Shown: positions 1 to 11,819 of the stretch, piece after piece
Position numbering within the stretch: position 1 is the first letter of the stretch
How the letters are laid out: every line of letters starts with the position of its first letter
DNA from: Oreohelix idahoensis
Taxonomy: Eukaryota; Mollusca; Gastropoda; Stylommatophora; Oreohelicidae
Direction: 5' to 3'
Assembly: GCA_024509875.1 (NCBI GenBank)
Contig: JAMPIV010017775.1
Location: 248,001 to 312,000, forward strand
DNA length: 64,000 bases
The notes under the pieces: model-generated
Told to the model about the DNA's origin: nothing
The model's input: only the letters and a program-made list of their open reading frames with translations
Databases searched by the model: none
Made by a program: the position numbers and the translations under genes

Positions 1-1
1 C

Positions 2-537
2 GAGACCTGGACGACCTATGCTAAGCAAGAAAGAAGGCTCAATACCTTCCATTTGCGGTGTCTACGCCGCATCCTCGGCATCTCGTGGAAAGATAAAGTG
101 ACAAATGTCGAGGTGTTGTCACGTGCTGGCCTTCAAAGTATGTATACGCTTCTTAGACAACGCAGACTTCGCTGGCTTGGCCATGTTCGCCGCATGGAAG
201 ATGGTCGCATCCCAAAAGATATCTTCTACGGACAATTAGCAGATGGCAAGAGAACAGTTGGGCGACCACAGCTGAGGTTCAAAGATGTGTGCAAGAGAGA
301 TATGAGGGCACTGGACATGGATCCAGCAACATGGGAGGATGAAGCTGCCGATCGCACTAAGTGGCGATGCTATTTACGGCGCCACCTCAGATTGGGCGAA
401 GAGAGGCTCACACAAGAAGCAGAGGTGAGGAGAAAACGTCGAAAGGAGCACCAGGAAAATAAGCAGCTGAGGGCTGTCACCTCACGGGCGCATTCCCATA
501 GTCAGTTATGACTGAAGGGGCTATTATTATTATTACT
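2..537 (+). pseudogene. 3' end of a non-LTR retrotransposon (RT C-terminal region), cut by window start
   Basis: The frame is open from base 2 to the stop at 509-511. It reads through ETWTTYAKQE, RLNTFHLRCLRRILGISW and LRWLGHVRRMEDGRIPKD to a GRPQLRFKDVCKRDM stretch. This is the conserved segment after the RT palm in many animal LINE ORF2 proteins. No start codon is meant here because the upstream RT domain lies outside the window. After the stop comes a short leader and a (TTA)n-like tail at about 522-535, as expected for a LINE 3' end. The visible part has no frameshift. The clade (RTE/CR1-like) is an inference. Confidence 0.8.
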
Positions 538-1257
538 AGTTAAAGGAGACTATTTATCGTCTCCTAGATATCCAGAGTCCGGGTTGTGTAGACATAAGCC
601 TCAATATATAGGTAGGCTGACGAGTTCCGACAATAGTACAAGGAGGAAGGGGCGGGGAAGGTTTATTCTAAAGGAAGGGTACGTAGAGTAGTTACAACAC
701 TTCGATGGTGAATAAGTGTGTTAAGATAGCGGCCACCATAATCAGGAAAAGTTACATTCCCCGGAGTCAGTCCGGTATAACTATCTTAATAACCTGAGAG
801 CATTCCAATAATATACCTGTACTGTCCTCAAAGTAACAATATGCATAAGACAGTGAAATTCTGAATTACATGGGTGTATGGAAGCTAATAGTGTTCAAGA
901 GAGGAGAGTCGGATGGACCCAGATTGTTGGAGGGGTCACCGACGACATTTGTTATACATAGTGTAAATAAACATTTGTTCCAGTTGAATGCGGCGTTCCC
1001 ATGTTTGTACCAGAGTTGCTACGTGGTATTATGTGGTCACTAAATGTGTGTCGTATATAAACGGCCAACATACGGAGAAGTCAATCACCAACGCTTGAGG
1101 CAAAAGATCCTGGGTAGTCAAAGGCTGTGTGCACCAACCAATTGTTAACCAGCGCTGCCACACCATCCATCATCATAGATCGTGAAGAGTCTTATCACAG
1201 CAAGTGTAACACTTGAAGGTCTGTCTTACGTTTAAATATCGCTTTAACCCCTTAACG
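538..1257. other. no gene or repeat recognised
   Basis: This stretch holds only short open frames. I see no tandem structure, terminal repeats or protein similarity. It may be unique intergenic DNA or the decayed flank of the preceding LINE. Confidence 0.4.
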
Positions 1258-1914
1258 TATGCGTGGAGGCATATCTGGAGTCATCCTTATATGACCACCA
1301 GCTAAGCACAATGCTATATAGTATACAAATGTGGAAGTGAACCTCTGTCTGTGAGGATAATTACACCCTCACTGACTCTTGAAATTGTCCACACACTTCC
1401 AGGAATCCCCCTGTGGTGAAACATGTTGATAACCCCACCCAGCATTGCACACTAAGCTTGAAGGAGTCACTTGAGCCCCAGTCATAACTATGGCTTCTAC
1501 ATGGTTGGTCGCTTGCAGGGGGATCTCGCTATGCGCTCAAAATAGGCAGGGGGAGTTGAGATGTGACTCTGTGCAGGACGTGACAATTCCTTGGGAGAGC
1601 CCAGAACCAGAGCACAGTATTTTAGTTCTGCATATTTGGAGAGCCCCCTTGGATGGCGGTGAATGCACAGTATGTCATGCACTTCTTCTTCCTAATAGCT
1701 TATGACCAGATGTGACGATCCTTTAAATGCAAGCCAAGCTGGAGAAACTGGAGATCAAGACTTCAGCTCAATACGTTTTGGAATTGCGGAAAAGCCACAG
1801 GAAAACCATAGATCTGCATTGTAGATAATGCCAACCACTCGTCAACTTGGTATAGGCTGCAAAAGAGCGAGAAGCTCAGCAGCCCTAATTTAACAACAAC
1901 AACAATAACAACCC
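1258..1914 (+). repeat. (AAC)n-tailed interspersed repeat, copy 1
   Basis: About 650 bp match 18886-19541 along almost the whole length. Shared blocks include GACCACCAGCTAAGCACAAT, GTGGAAGTGAACCTCTGTCT and GCTGCAAAAGAGCGAGAAG. Both copies end in a run of AAC/CAA triplets, here at about 1891-1914. A third, more diverged minus-strand copy lies near 44430-44870. Coding potential is poor (longest open frame about 71 codons). The triplet tail suggests a retroposed element, either the 3' end of a LINE or a long SINE. Similarity to a known family could not be checked. Confidence 0.7.
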
Positions 1915-3589
1915 CTAAACACACAGGGTCCCATAGATGACTTACCATTCGTATTAACAATTTAATATGTAATACAACATGCTCAATCAGTCATACTTCG
2001 ACATTTTACAACTAGATGAATGCTTTTCAGGTTGACGAAACAAGTTACAATGTTACAATGAACATTATGTCGTAAAATCAAGAGCAGAATACAGTTTATT
2101 ATTTAATTTTATATGTTCACGGGCCAACGGGGTTAAACGTAGCAATAAGAACAACATATGTAATGTCAAATAAATAAATAAACACGTGATAACATCTAAC
2201 TAAGGGACATAACAAATTTCATTAAGATTCCAGACCATCATATGGCACACCTGCTGAAATCTCTTAATATAATTCTCGTTTCGCTTCAAATATTAATTCT
2301 GCCACAAGCACAAATAATCATTTCACCTTATTCTAGACCGCCGGATGCGGCTAATCGATTAAGCAAACGCAAAATCCTGGCACAATTACGTGAGCCTAGT
2401 AGATCGTCACCGGCGCACAGTCATCATGTCTGATGGCTTTAGAGAAATCTAGCATAAATTTGTCTCCCTTTAAGTGCAAACGTCGTTTGGTGTATGCAGT
2501 AGAATTTGAGGAACATCAGAGGCGTTCCTTACTTTGGTCAACAAGGGAAATGTCCAGTGGACGGCTGTATATAGTTCGGATAGTGTATTTGAATATTATG
2601 TCTGATACGGTGGTCTTTTTCTTTAGACTGAAGACCTTCCAACGCTGTGAGAGTAGGTGTAATAGCTCAACATGATCAATTATGGAACATTCAAGTTCAA
2701 CAGCAACCGAACGATTTAATTCTCAAAACGTGGCGTATCATTCGTTTCGTATCAATTTATTACGAAGACATACCGTTAATCCTTGATCAGTATTTCATGG
2801 GTTCCACATATTTATAATATACATTTCAAACCCACAATTCTGTGTCATTTTCATCAGGTCCAGACCTAATAAATCTTTATTAGTAACAAATTTGAATCAC
2901 ATTTTCATATATTTCTTGCATATCAATTTATTCCACTTTGAAAAGCATATAACTTCTATAGGAGGCCCGATAAGACATAATATTCAAATACACTCTCCGA
3001 ACTATAAGCAGCCGTCCACTGGACTGTCAACACAAAAGAATCCAGTTGCTACTCATAATATTCGCACGTCACTTGCGTTGTCGCGCATAAAATTCGAAAT
3101 CTATCGTGTCTTTTTGTGCATCTTATGGTCTCAAAGATATCGACCCATATGGTGGGCAAAAAGATCTTTAACACATATAGCAGAGACTGTCCGAGGAAAG
3201 TGAAATGTTTGAGACTTCACTATACTGTCTTATCTTTATGACGTGGGATGAAAGATTGATTTCTTCACCGCCTTCGCTTTCCCTAATTCAAGAACACAGT
3301 CAGTTACCTATTTACTACAGGGTAGACTGGAGTGTGACGCTAACAGGTTTCGAACCCAGTAAATTTTCCTCCACATGCAAGAGCTCTAGTTACTCTGCCA
3401 CTCTATCTTCTAGCCCTGAAGTAAAGTAGTTCTTGTCTGATTTAGGTCAACTCTTAAGTTGGTCAACAGATACTGGCAGTCGTTAACACGACAGTTTATC
3501 AAACTCGGTCCATCGACTTTTCTTTGTTTTCTGCAATGGGTTGGGGGAGGGGGTGTGAGGTGGGGCAGAGACAATGTTAAATTAGCAGC
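1915..3589. other. no gene recognised
   Basis: The region is AT-rich with several open frames of 60-103 codons. None shows a recognisable motif, and composition looks random. No tandem repeat or terminal repeat was seen. Confidence 0.4.
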
Positions 3590-3858
3590 AATTAAATCGA
3601 TACCCGTTAGCTCCTCACGGAGCTAAGGCCTTTAACAAACACATGTCAGGTTCTCCTGTCACGTGCCATCAGCTCAAGGTCTTTCCACGTACTCCTTATC
3701 ATTTTCACTTCAGTCTCCAGGTCTGTTTTCCGTGTGTGTTGTTTTTGTGGTCTACCTCTGCCTCTCATTCCCTGCGGATTCCAGACTAAGGACTGCCTTG
3801 TAATGCATTCAACAAAATTCCTCAGTGTGTGTCATATCCATCTAATACTCATCTGGTT
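3590..3858 (-). pseudogene. relic of LINE ORF2 C-terminus
   Basis: Read on the minus strand, this encodes NFVECITRQSLVWNPQG, then a GRGRPQKQHTRKTDLE stretch and a STWKDLELMARDRR stretch. That is the usual order of the region after the RT domain in RTE/CR1-like LINEs (ITRQAL-WNPQGKRKRGRP, then a W...A-DR motif). The frame has stops before and after it and the RT itself is absent. It is a short decayed fragment ending beside the 26-bp minisatellite. Confidence 0.6.
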
Positions 3859-3860
3859 CT

Positions 3861-3996
3861 TGTCATCAGTTCCACACTGGTGACCTTGTCGTCAGTTCCA
3901 CACTGGTGACCTTGTCATCAGTTCCACACTGGTGACCTTGTCGTCAGTTCCACACTGGTGACCTTGTCATCAGTTCCACACTGGTGACTTTGTCAT
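3861..3996. repeat. 26-bp tandem repeat, 5 copies
   Basis: Five head-to-tail units start at 3861, 3887, 3913, 3939 and 3965. The core is CAGTTCCACACTGGTGACC. Units differ mainly at an A/G in TGTCATCAG versus TGTCGTCAG, which alternates between successive units. The alternation suggests the array grew by duplication of a 52-bp dimer. Confidence 0.95.
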
Positions 3997-4062
3997 ACCC
4001 TTAAACGAGAAGCGCTTGTCGTAAACGTGTTTTAAAACCGACAAGAGCAAACAACACGCTTG

Positions 4063-4692
4063 AAAAGTCAGGTGACAAAGTCAGATGATAAAGTCAGGTA
4101 ACAAAGAAAGGTTACAAATTCAGGTAACAAAGTCAAGTGATAAAGTCAGGTGCAAAGTCAGGTGACAAAGTCATGGGATAAAGTCAGGTGCAAAGTCAGG
4201 TGACAAAATCAGGTAACAGTCAAGTGATAAATTCAGGTGCAAAGTTAGGTAACAAAGTCAGTTGATAAAGTCAGGTGACAAAGTCAGGAAACAAAGTCAG
4301 GTGCAAAGTCAAGTGACAAAGTCAGGTAACAAAGTCAGGTGCAAAGTCAGGTGACAAAGTCAAGTAACAAAGTCAGGTGATAAAGTCAGGTGATAAAGTC
4401 AGGCGACAATGTCAGGTTATAAAGTCAGGTAACAAAGTCAGGTGACAAAGTCAGATGATAAAGTCAGGTGATAAAGTCAGGTACAAAGTAAGGTGACAAG
4501 GTCAGGTAACAAAGTCAAGTGATAAAGTCAGGTGACAAAATCAGGTAACAGTCAGGTGATAAATTCAGGTGCAAAGTTAGGTAACAAAGTCAGTTGATAA
4601 AGTCAGGTAACAAAGTCAGGTGATAAAGTCAGGTAACAAAGGCAGGTGATAAAGTCAGGTGATAAAGTCAGGTAACAAATTCAGGTGACAAA
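4063..4692. repeat. 13-bp minisatellite, about 48 units
   Basis: About 630 bp consist of degenerate units of AAAGTCAGGTGAC, AAAGTCAGGTGAT and AAAGTCAGGTAAC, with some 12-bp units (GCAAAGTCAGGT). Variant order is itself partly repeated, pointing to higher-order duplications. The last unit of the neighbouring 26-bp array reads GGTGACTTTGTCAT, whose complement contains the same TGACAAAGTCA core. The two arrays may therefore be related by inversion. Confidence 0.95.
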
Positions 4693-6504
4693 AACACACA
4701 ACCAACTAACTCTATGAGAGCACACACTAAGATTCACTCACAGTTAAAGACCCCAGGGTGATAAACGATTCAGCCACACAAAAAAGGAAGTCTAAACAGG
4801 AGGGAAGCAGAGAGGAAGAGACAGTGAGGGACAGAGAGACAGAGAAAGACAGAAAAAGAGACACAGAGAGATAGACAGAGAGAGACAGAGAGACGAAAAT
4901 AGAGATAGAAATAGATAAACACAAAACTGAAAGGAAAAAAAGCGACAGCTAAGTGAGAAAAATGCCCATGTTGCTAACGGTCTGAGTAAAAAAGTCCACT
5001 AAAGAACAATGAAAACATCCTGCCACCATTTCGAGAAAATGCGGAAAAGACGCGCATTGCACCCTAAAAACATAACTGAACACTCATTAAAAAACACGCA
5101 GACCTTACAATTTCTTCATGGTGTATTGGCTGTTGACCATATACCATGATACGTTTAACTTCAAAGACTCAATAAAGCTGAAATGGAATGTACAGGAATG
5201 AAATCTTCACAAGAGAAATAGAACCGTTATCAGAAAATGCAGAAGAAAGGGCATAACATATTTATTTCCCGTCATATGTTGGCAGGTGTGACAAAATAAT
5301 TTCTTCTTCTTTTCAGTTTCCCTTTCCCCAATCCTCTCATCCGCACTCACTCAACCATCCCTTCTACGTGCAAATTCTTTCATTATTTTTTGTTTACGCT
5401 GTCATCGACCAAGGTTATCTTGTCACATCTTGTCAACCAACTAGGTTGACCTTACCGTTTGATTTGTTTTTGTATCCACGTTGACTTGTTTGGTTTAATC
5501 GCCAGGACCAAACTGATTAAAAGTCTACATTTAGCGACATACTTATTGTTAAGCCAGATGGACAAGTAATAAATGAGCGGGATCTTCTTTTCACAGGTTG
5601 AAATATGGCGACCAAACCACTTGGGTCGGGGAATGAAGATAACGAATATTTGATTCATTGCAGAAGATTGCAACAAAACAACATTGTCTCAGTTTTTCGA
5701 ATCTGGACAACAGATGGCATTTAAAGACAGTGTTAATTTTCCAAGCATGATTTGTGTCATGCCTAGCATGACCAGCGGGAAAGGACTAGAACACGAGGAA
5801 ATAATATAACACTTCTGATGGCTTTAATGTAACAAACAAGATGAGACGAAAGTAACACATTGATAGAGATTTACCAGACGTAATAAATAGGATAGATCAG
5901 GGATTTTGTGATTTTTGGTAAATATAAACATGTAACACGGAAGTGACAAGACCTTATATTGTCATAGAGTATGTTCAGATGAGAAAGGGTGTAATCCCTA
6001 CTAAAAATAAGACTTCTTACTGTGGAGTTGGTTAAGATTAGAAATGAAACTAATCTGAATTGGATCTCCCAATGAAACCTCACGGAGTAACATTTTTGCT
6101 TAATACTGGTTGGACTCTCACCCAACAGAACATCACGGAAAGCCATGTGCATGGGGAGAAAAAAATTCCACCTAAAACGTAGAGGAGTTTTTTTTAAGGT
6201 TTTAGCACTGTGTTCCACCTTCGTCACAAGGGGAGATCACAGACAGCCAAAATAAGAGCTCGTAACTAGGATTCCCTATAGGACCAGCCACAAGGTTAGG
6301 AGTAGCTGTTAAGATTAGAGAGTGTAAAACTCGCATTATAATACCAGAAGTCCAAGTCTTAGGATCATCCTCACGTGAAAATAGAATAGTTCAGTACGCT
6401 GTAACTTCACCTATCTGAAGGATAACTGCATCTTAATCTACTTGCAGTAAATTGTGGCATTTTCTGTGCAATCATGTTTGTGTATTAAATCACCCGATAT
6501 CCAG
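4693..6504. other. no gene recognised; GA-rich patch
   Basis: A purine-rich AGAGAGACAGAG patch lies at about 4795-4915. The rest is AT-rich with open frames no longer than 118 codons and no recognised motif. No terminal or tandem repeats were seen beyond the GA patch. Confidence 0.4.
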
Positions 6505-7523
<1,019 letters not shown>

Positions 7524-7536
7524 ATCTGTAAGACTC

Positions 7537-8625
7537 TAGGGACAGTTTATGGAAAATACTGAGGGCTTATGGAATTCCAAGCTGCATAGTGTCAATCATA
7601 AAAAGCCTTTATGCCATTTTTACGTGTAGCATTGGGCAGAGCAACCTAACCTTTGAAGTGAAGACAGGAGTACGACAGGGATGCTCCTTATCAACCACTC
7701 TATTTTTAACAGTCATAGACTGGGTGATGCGCCAGACAACAGAGGGCAATCCAAGAGTAATAAGATGGACTACATTTTCTACATTGGAAGATCTGGAATA
7801 TGCAGATGTCATTGCACTGCTAGAACGTTCACATCAACACATCCAGGAAAAAACGGATAGACTCAATAAGTATAGCCAGCAGGTGGGCTTGAACATCAAC
7901 CTAAAGAAGACAGAGGTCATGACGCTCAATGTGAGCAACCCTGAGCCCATATCAGTAAGGAATCAGCAACCGGAACAGACAGACACCTTCACATACCTAG
8001 GATGCATAGTAACACCAGACGGCGGAGCAAGCAAAGACATCAACAATAGAATGAACAAAGCAAGAACAGCCTTTTTTATTCTAAACAACATCTGGAAGTC
8101 CTCTCAGTACAGCACAAGCACAAAATTAAGATTATATCAGAGCTGTGTGTTTTCTGTGCTTCTCTATGGTGCGGAGAGCTGGAGAGTTACAGAGAAGGAA
8201 ATGTCGAAATTGTCCTCTTTTCACACAACATGCCTAAGAAAAATTCTCCGAATCTTTTGGCCGAATACCATCACCAACCAAGATCTGCTTACTCGGAGCA
8301 AGCAAGAGGACATGCACACCATCATAGCTGGCAGACGCTGGAGCTGGGTTGGCCATGTCCTCAGAAGAGACCCCGATGCCATCATAAGAACAACTATGCT
8401 ATGGACCCCTGAAGGAAAACGAAAGAGAGGCCGACCAAAAACAACCTGGCGGAGGACTGTGGAGGCTGAGATGCAAAGAATGAAATAGAGTTGGGGCACT
8501 GTACGAAGGATGGCCGCCGACCGAGCAAAGTGGAATCAATTTGTTGTTGCCCTACAAGACGCCACCAGGCGTAATGGCCACTGACTACTTTGACGGTCGG
8601 CGGCTAAGGATCAAAGAAGAAGAAG
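7537..8625 (+). mobile_element. 5'-truncated LINE with (GAA)n tail and 13-bp target-site duplication
   Basis: The insertion is flanked by ATCTGTAAGACTC at 7524-7536 and again at 8626-8638, a perfect 13-bp duplication. The coding strand opens inside the RT domain (LWKILRAYGIP region). It continues through GVRQGCSLS and a degenerate YADVIALL in place of YADD, then the C-terminal blocks LYGAESW, RWSWVGHVLRRDP and EGKRKRGRPKTTWRRTVE. It ends at a stop near 8486, followed by further sequence and an AAGAAGAAG tail. A second, shorter copy of the same family lies at 51029-51571. 5' truncation and target duplication are classic signs of target-primed reverse transcription. Confidence 0.9.
7549..8488 (+). 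pseudogene. LINE reverse transcriptase, 5'-truncated
   Basis: The single open frame of about 300 residues covers the RT palm motifs B and C and the thumb/C-terminal region. The catalytic YADD box reads YADV, so the second aspartate is lost. The earlier fingers and the endonuclease are missing because of 5' truncation. The frame is intact to the stop at 8486-8488, but an in-frame stop replaces the codon that continues the protein in the copy at 51067-51590. There, the sequence carries on with a W-GTVRRMA stretch. The protein cannot be active. Confidence 0.85.
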
Positions 8626-8638
8626 ATCTGTAAGACTC

Positions 8639-8760
8639 AGTTTTTTAAACACATATATAACCAGATAAAGCTATTAAATTAAGAATTTGCTCAATCACCT
8701 TCAGCTGGGGGCTCCTAAAGCACGAGTCAAAACCTTTCCTCAAAGAAGAAGCGGAGAAGA
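8639..8760 (+). repeat. GTAAGTTG-family copy D, continuation after LINE insertion
   Basis: Sequence after the target-site duplication (AACCAGATAAAGC, AATTTGCTCA, GCTGGGGGCTCC) resembles the 24050-24180 part of copy B. This supports the view that the LINE entered a pre-existing repeat copy. The right end of the family is not clear here. Confidence 0.4.
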
Positions 8761-9287
8761 GTCGCAACGTAAATAATTGTCGCTGTGCTTGTTTAAAGCA
8801 TTTATTTACTTTTAAACCCACCGATTACATCATCTTACTACAGTCTTCATCATTTTCCTTCTCACTGTTGTAAATGTTGCTTTATAACAAAAAAGAGAAG
8901 AATTATTTGCTAACATATGCGCGCTTTAGAGTTCTAATAGTCAAAGGTTCTTCAAACTGACCATACACGCCAGCAGCTAATGCTCTATATCGATTTGACC
9001 AGCACCAAATAAACTATTTACACCAAGTCTGTTCTGCCAGAAAATCTGGGTATTAACCAGGGAATGGGAAGAAAACATCTAAATATAAAAATATGAGTTA
9101 GGCAAAAAGAAAAAAAAACTGGTTTTGCCACTGAATTAAGGAAGAAATGTCCGAACTTGATAGTTCTATAGCCAATAAACTACACGGAGATATAATGAAA
9201 CATGACAAATACCCTATACATTTTTGGAGCAGACCCAAGAACGGGAACAAGCACCAACATACAAATTCGCCATCTTGAAATCAAATA
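8761..9287. other. no gene recognised
   Basis: AT-rich sequence with no open frame or repeat of note. Confidence 0.4.
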
Positions 9288-9427
9288 ATAGTTGTGGTAT
9301 ATTGCGAACAAGAACATAGTTGTGGCATATTGCGAACAGGAACATAGTTGTGGAATATTGCGAACAAGAATATAGTTGTGGCATATTGCGAACCAGAAGA
9401 TAGTTTTGGCATCTTGCGAGCATCAAG
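9288..9427. repeat. 28-bp tandem repeat, 5 copies
   Basis: Units of ATAGTTGTGGCATATTGCGA plus eight more bases (ACAAGAAC) repeat five times with a few substitutions. The last unit is the most diverged. Confidence 0.93.
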
Positions 9428-9749
9428 CCCTATCAACCAGAAAAATGTGCTCAGAGCAGACGCATAGACTTGGTCCAGGGTATATACACTGCTACCCGGT
9501 CGCTGAAAAGTTACCGGGTTTCGGATTCACGATCAAGTCTACACAGCTATGAATGTGTACCTGACTCTGCTCTTCAGTAATGGATGGCAAAAACATCAAG
9601 GAAGGGAAATGGTCACCTCCATCTCTTAAATAACTTTAATAAATTTACTTAGTAAATGTGACGTTTTTAACGCTTCACCCCTCAAAGGCAGTATTTGCTG
9701 TGAGATTGCCTTTACCTATCACAAACTTTAAACACGTTAGGTTTCACTT

Positions 9750-11819
9750 CGTACTGATGGTACAGCATCACTACATAAAACAGCTCGATGAAACTGGCAC
9801 TGAGAATGTGGTGAGTGATTTCAACACCAGCATATTGAATGCTGAGGTGCCAGGATTCTGGCTACATAGTTACCTACGGCCTCTTCCTAAACCTGGTAAA
9901 GACACCACACTTCTCAGCAGCTATAGAATTATTACACTGCAGAATATCTACGGTAAATTACTAGAAAAGGCCGAAGCGAGAAAAATAATGAAACATCTCG
10001 AAAATGTACAGATCCTGCCTGATACCATGGGAAGCTATCGGCAAATAACAGTAAGATGGGTTAACGCTGGAACTATTTTGCTTATGGTGAGTACGAGGGG
10101 TTCCAGGGTAAACGAGAAACGGTTGCTAAAGCAATTGATCTAGAGTATTCTAGAGGATGCTTATAACAGTGTGAACTTTGAAACAATAATACAAGGTAAA
10201 CTGTGTAATGGCTTGCGGTGTTAACCCTTGGCTAACAAGATGGATAGCAGCTGCCTAACTGAGAGATCAGTAGCATGTCGCTTGGGAACATGGACATCAG
10301 AAACAATGCCCATTTGCCCGGGATAACACCAGGGTTCTCCATTATCACCGGTGCTGTTTTTAACATCTACACAGCAAAAGTAGCCACCATTCAGTCAACT
10401 GGGCTGGGATAACACTGACTTTGGCGAATGACATACTAGTCTAAAGGACGGGATCTGACAGACAGGGAATGGTCAGTAGCATACACGGGACACTACTTGA
10501 GGTGTTTAATTGGTGCGAGGAAGCTGGCTCTCACGTCAATCCCAACAAGGCTTACGTGATGTGGTGCTCCTTGAACAACTCTACAGTGCATGCAGACTTT
10601 CCAGATATCAATGGGCTGAAAGTTGAAAGGCAAGACAAGCTGAAGTACCTTAGAGTAACATTTGATCGTGTGATACTGTATAAGCACCATGTTAATCACA
10701 TCATACAGAAGTGAAGGAGAGGCCTGGCAGCCCTAAAAACAATGGCCTCAGCGCACCTGGAACATAGATTACTATTCCTCCTGTATCATCAGCTACTAAT
10801 TTCATCAAGTATGGGCTGGGAATACTTACGCTGTCAGTAACACGATGTGAACGACTGGGAACGCATTCAAAATGAAGGGATGCGTATAGTCTTGGACTGT
10901 ACGCGAGATTCCCCCATTGTGACGATGCAGCACATGCTGTCAATTAGAGCCAGGTGTGCGATGGCCCAGACAAAATCTAATATGCGAGTAACCACAGACA
11001 AAAGGCATTCCCTGTATGGGAACGTAGATGACATCAAAAGAGCAAGAATAAAGAGGGGGATATCATGGATGGCGCAGGTAAAGACAACGATCAAGCAGGT
11101 GACCACAGCGGAAAATTTATTGAAGGGGGAAGATTGGAATAAGTTAGGTGAGAACTGGACTAACTACTAGCAAGTCATCATCAGCGTTGGCAGACAGTGC
11201 AGAACTTTGGCCACTGGGAGGGCAGAGCTGGAAACTGATCAGCTTATAAATGATCATGCTGGGGAGGATGATGATGCCATTGTGAACATTAATGGGTCTA
11301 TAATCCGTGGTGAGAAATTTGGATGGGGCATCTCTGCTAGAGTAAATGGCAGAATCGTCACTGAACATAGCGGGGCTTACATGATAAAAACATCACGCAT
11401 GACGATGGAGGTAGAAGCAGCTACTGCCACCTTAAGGTGGCTGTCAGAAACTTCATAAGCAAGGGCAGTTATTGTATCAAACATGCTTCAGAGGGTCCGA
11501 AGTGGATGGCTCCAGCGTGAATTGAAAACCTCATTAGAAGCCTTGAATCTTCTGAAACTGGTGTGAATCTACTGTCCTGATCATGCAGGGGTACGCGGCA
11601 ATGAAAGAGCTGACAGACTAGCTTCAAGAGCACCTATAGAAGGTGCATTGGATATGGATAATGGAGAGATACTGGGGGCAATTAATAATCGCCTATTAGA
11701 GAATGACACTACAATCGATGAATCATTCATCAAGGCTAAGATTGCTGGAGTTTGGCATCAAACGAAAGACCAAAAGCGATGGGCGTATGTCGTGGAATAT
11801 TCTAATCCACATATATAAA
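9750..11819 (+). pseudogene. decayed LINE with RT and RNase H domains
   Basis: Pieces of one polyprotein lie in order in different plus-strand frames. An RT N-terminal part (LRPLPKPGKDTTLLSSYR, LQNIYGKLLEK) is near 9870-9970. RT C-terminal blocks (VFNWCEEAGSHVNPNKAYVM, DKLKYLRVTFD) lie at 10500-10670. A linker (NDWERIQNEGMRIVLDCTRD) is near 10850. RNase H blocks occur at 11290-11460 (INGSI, MEVEAATATLRWL) and at about 11570-11640 (CPDHAGVRGNERADRLAS). The last frame stays open to a stop at 11817-11819. Frameshifts near 10140, 10450, 10715 and 11170, and loss of the endonuclease, show it is dead. RT plus RNase H suggests a Jockey/I-like lineage. Confidence 0.8.

Noticed and set aside
3861..4692. 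CRISPR array
   Set aside because: Units are contiguous with no unique spacers, and the genome is plainly eukaryotic. These are minisatellites.
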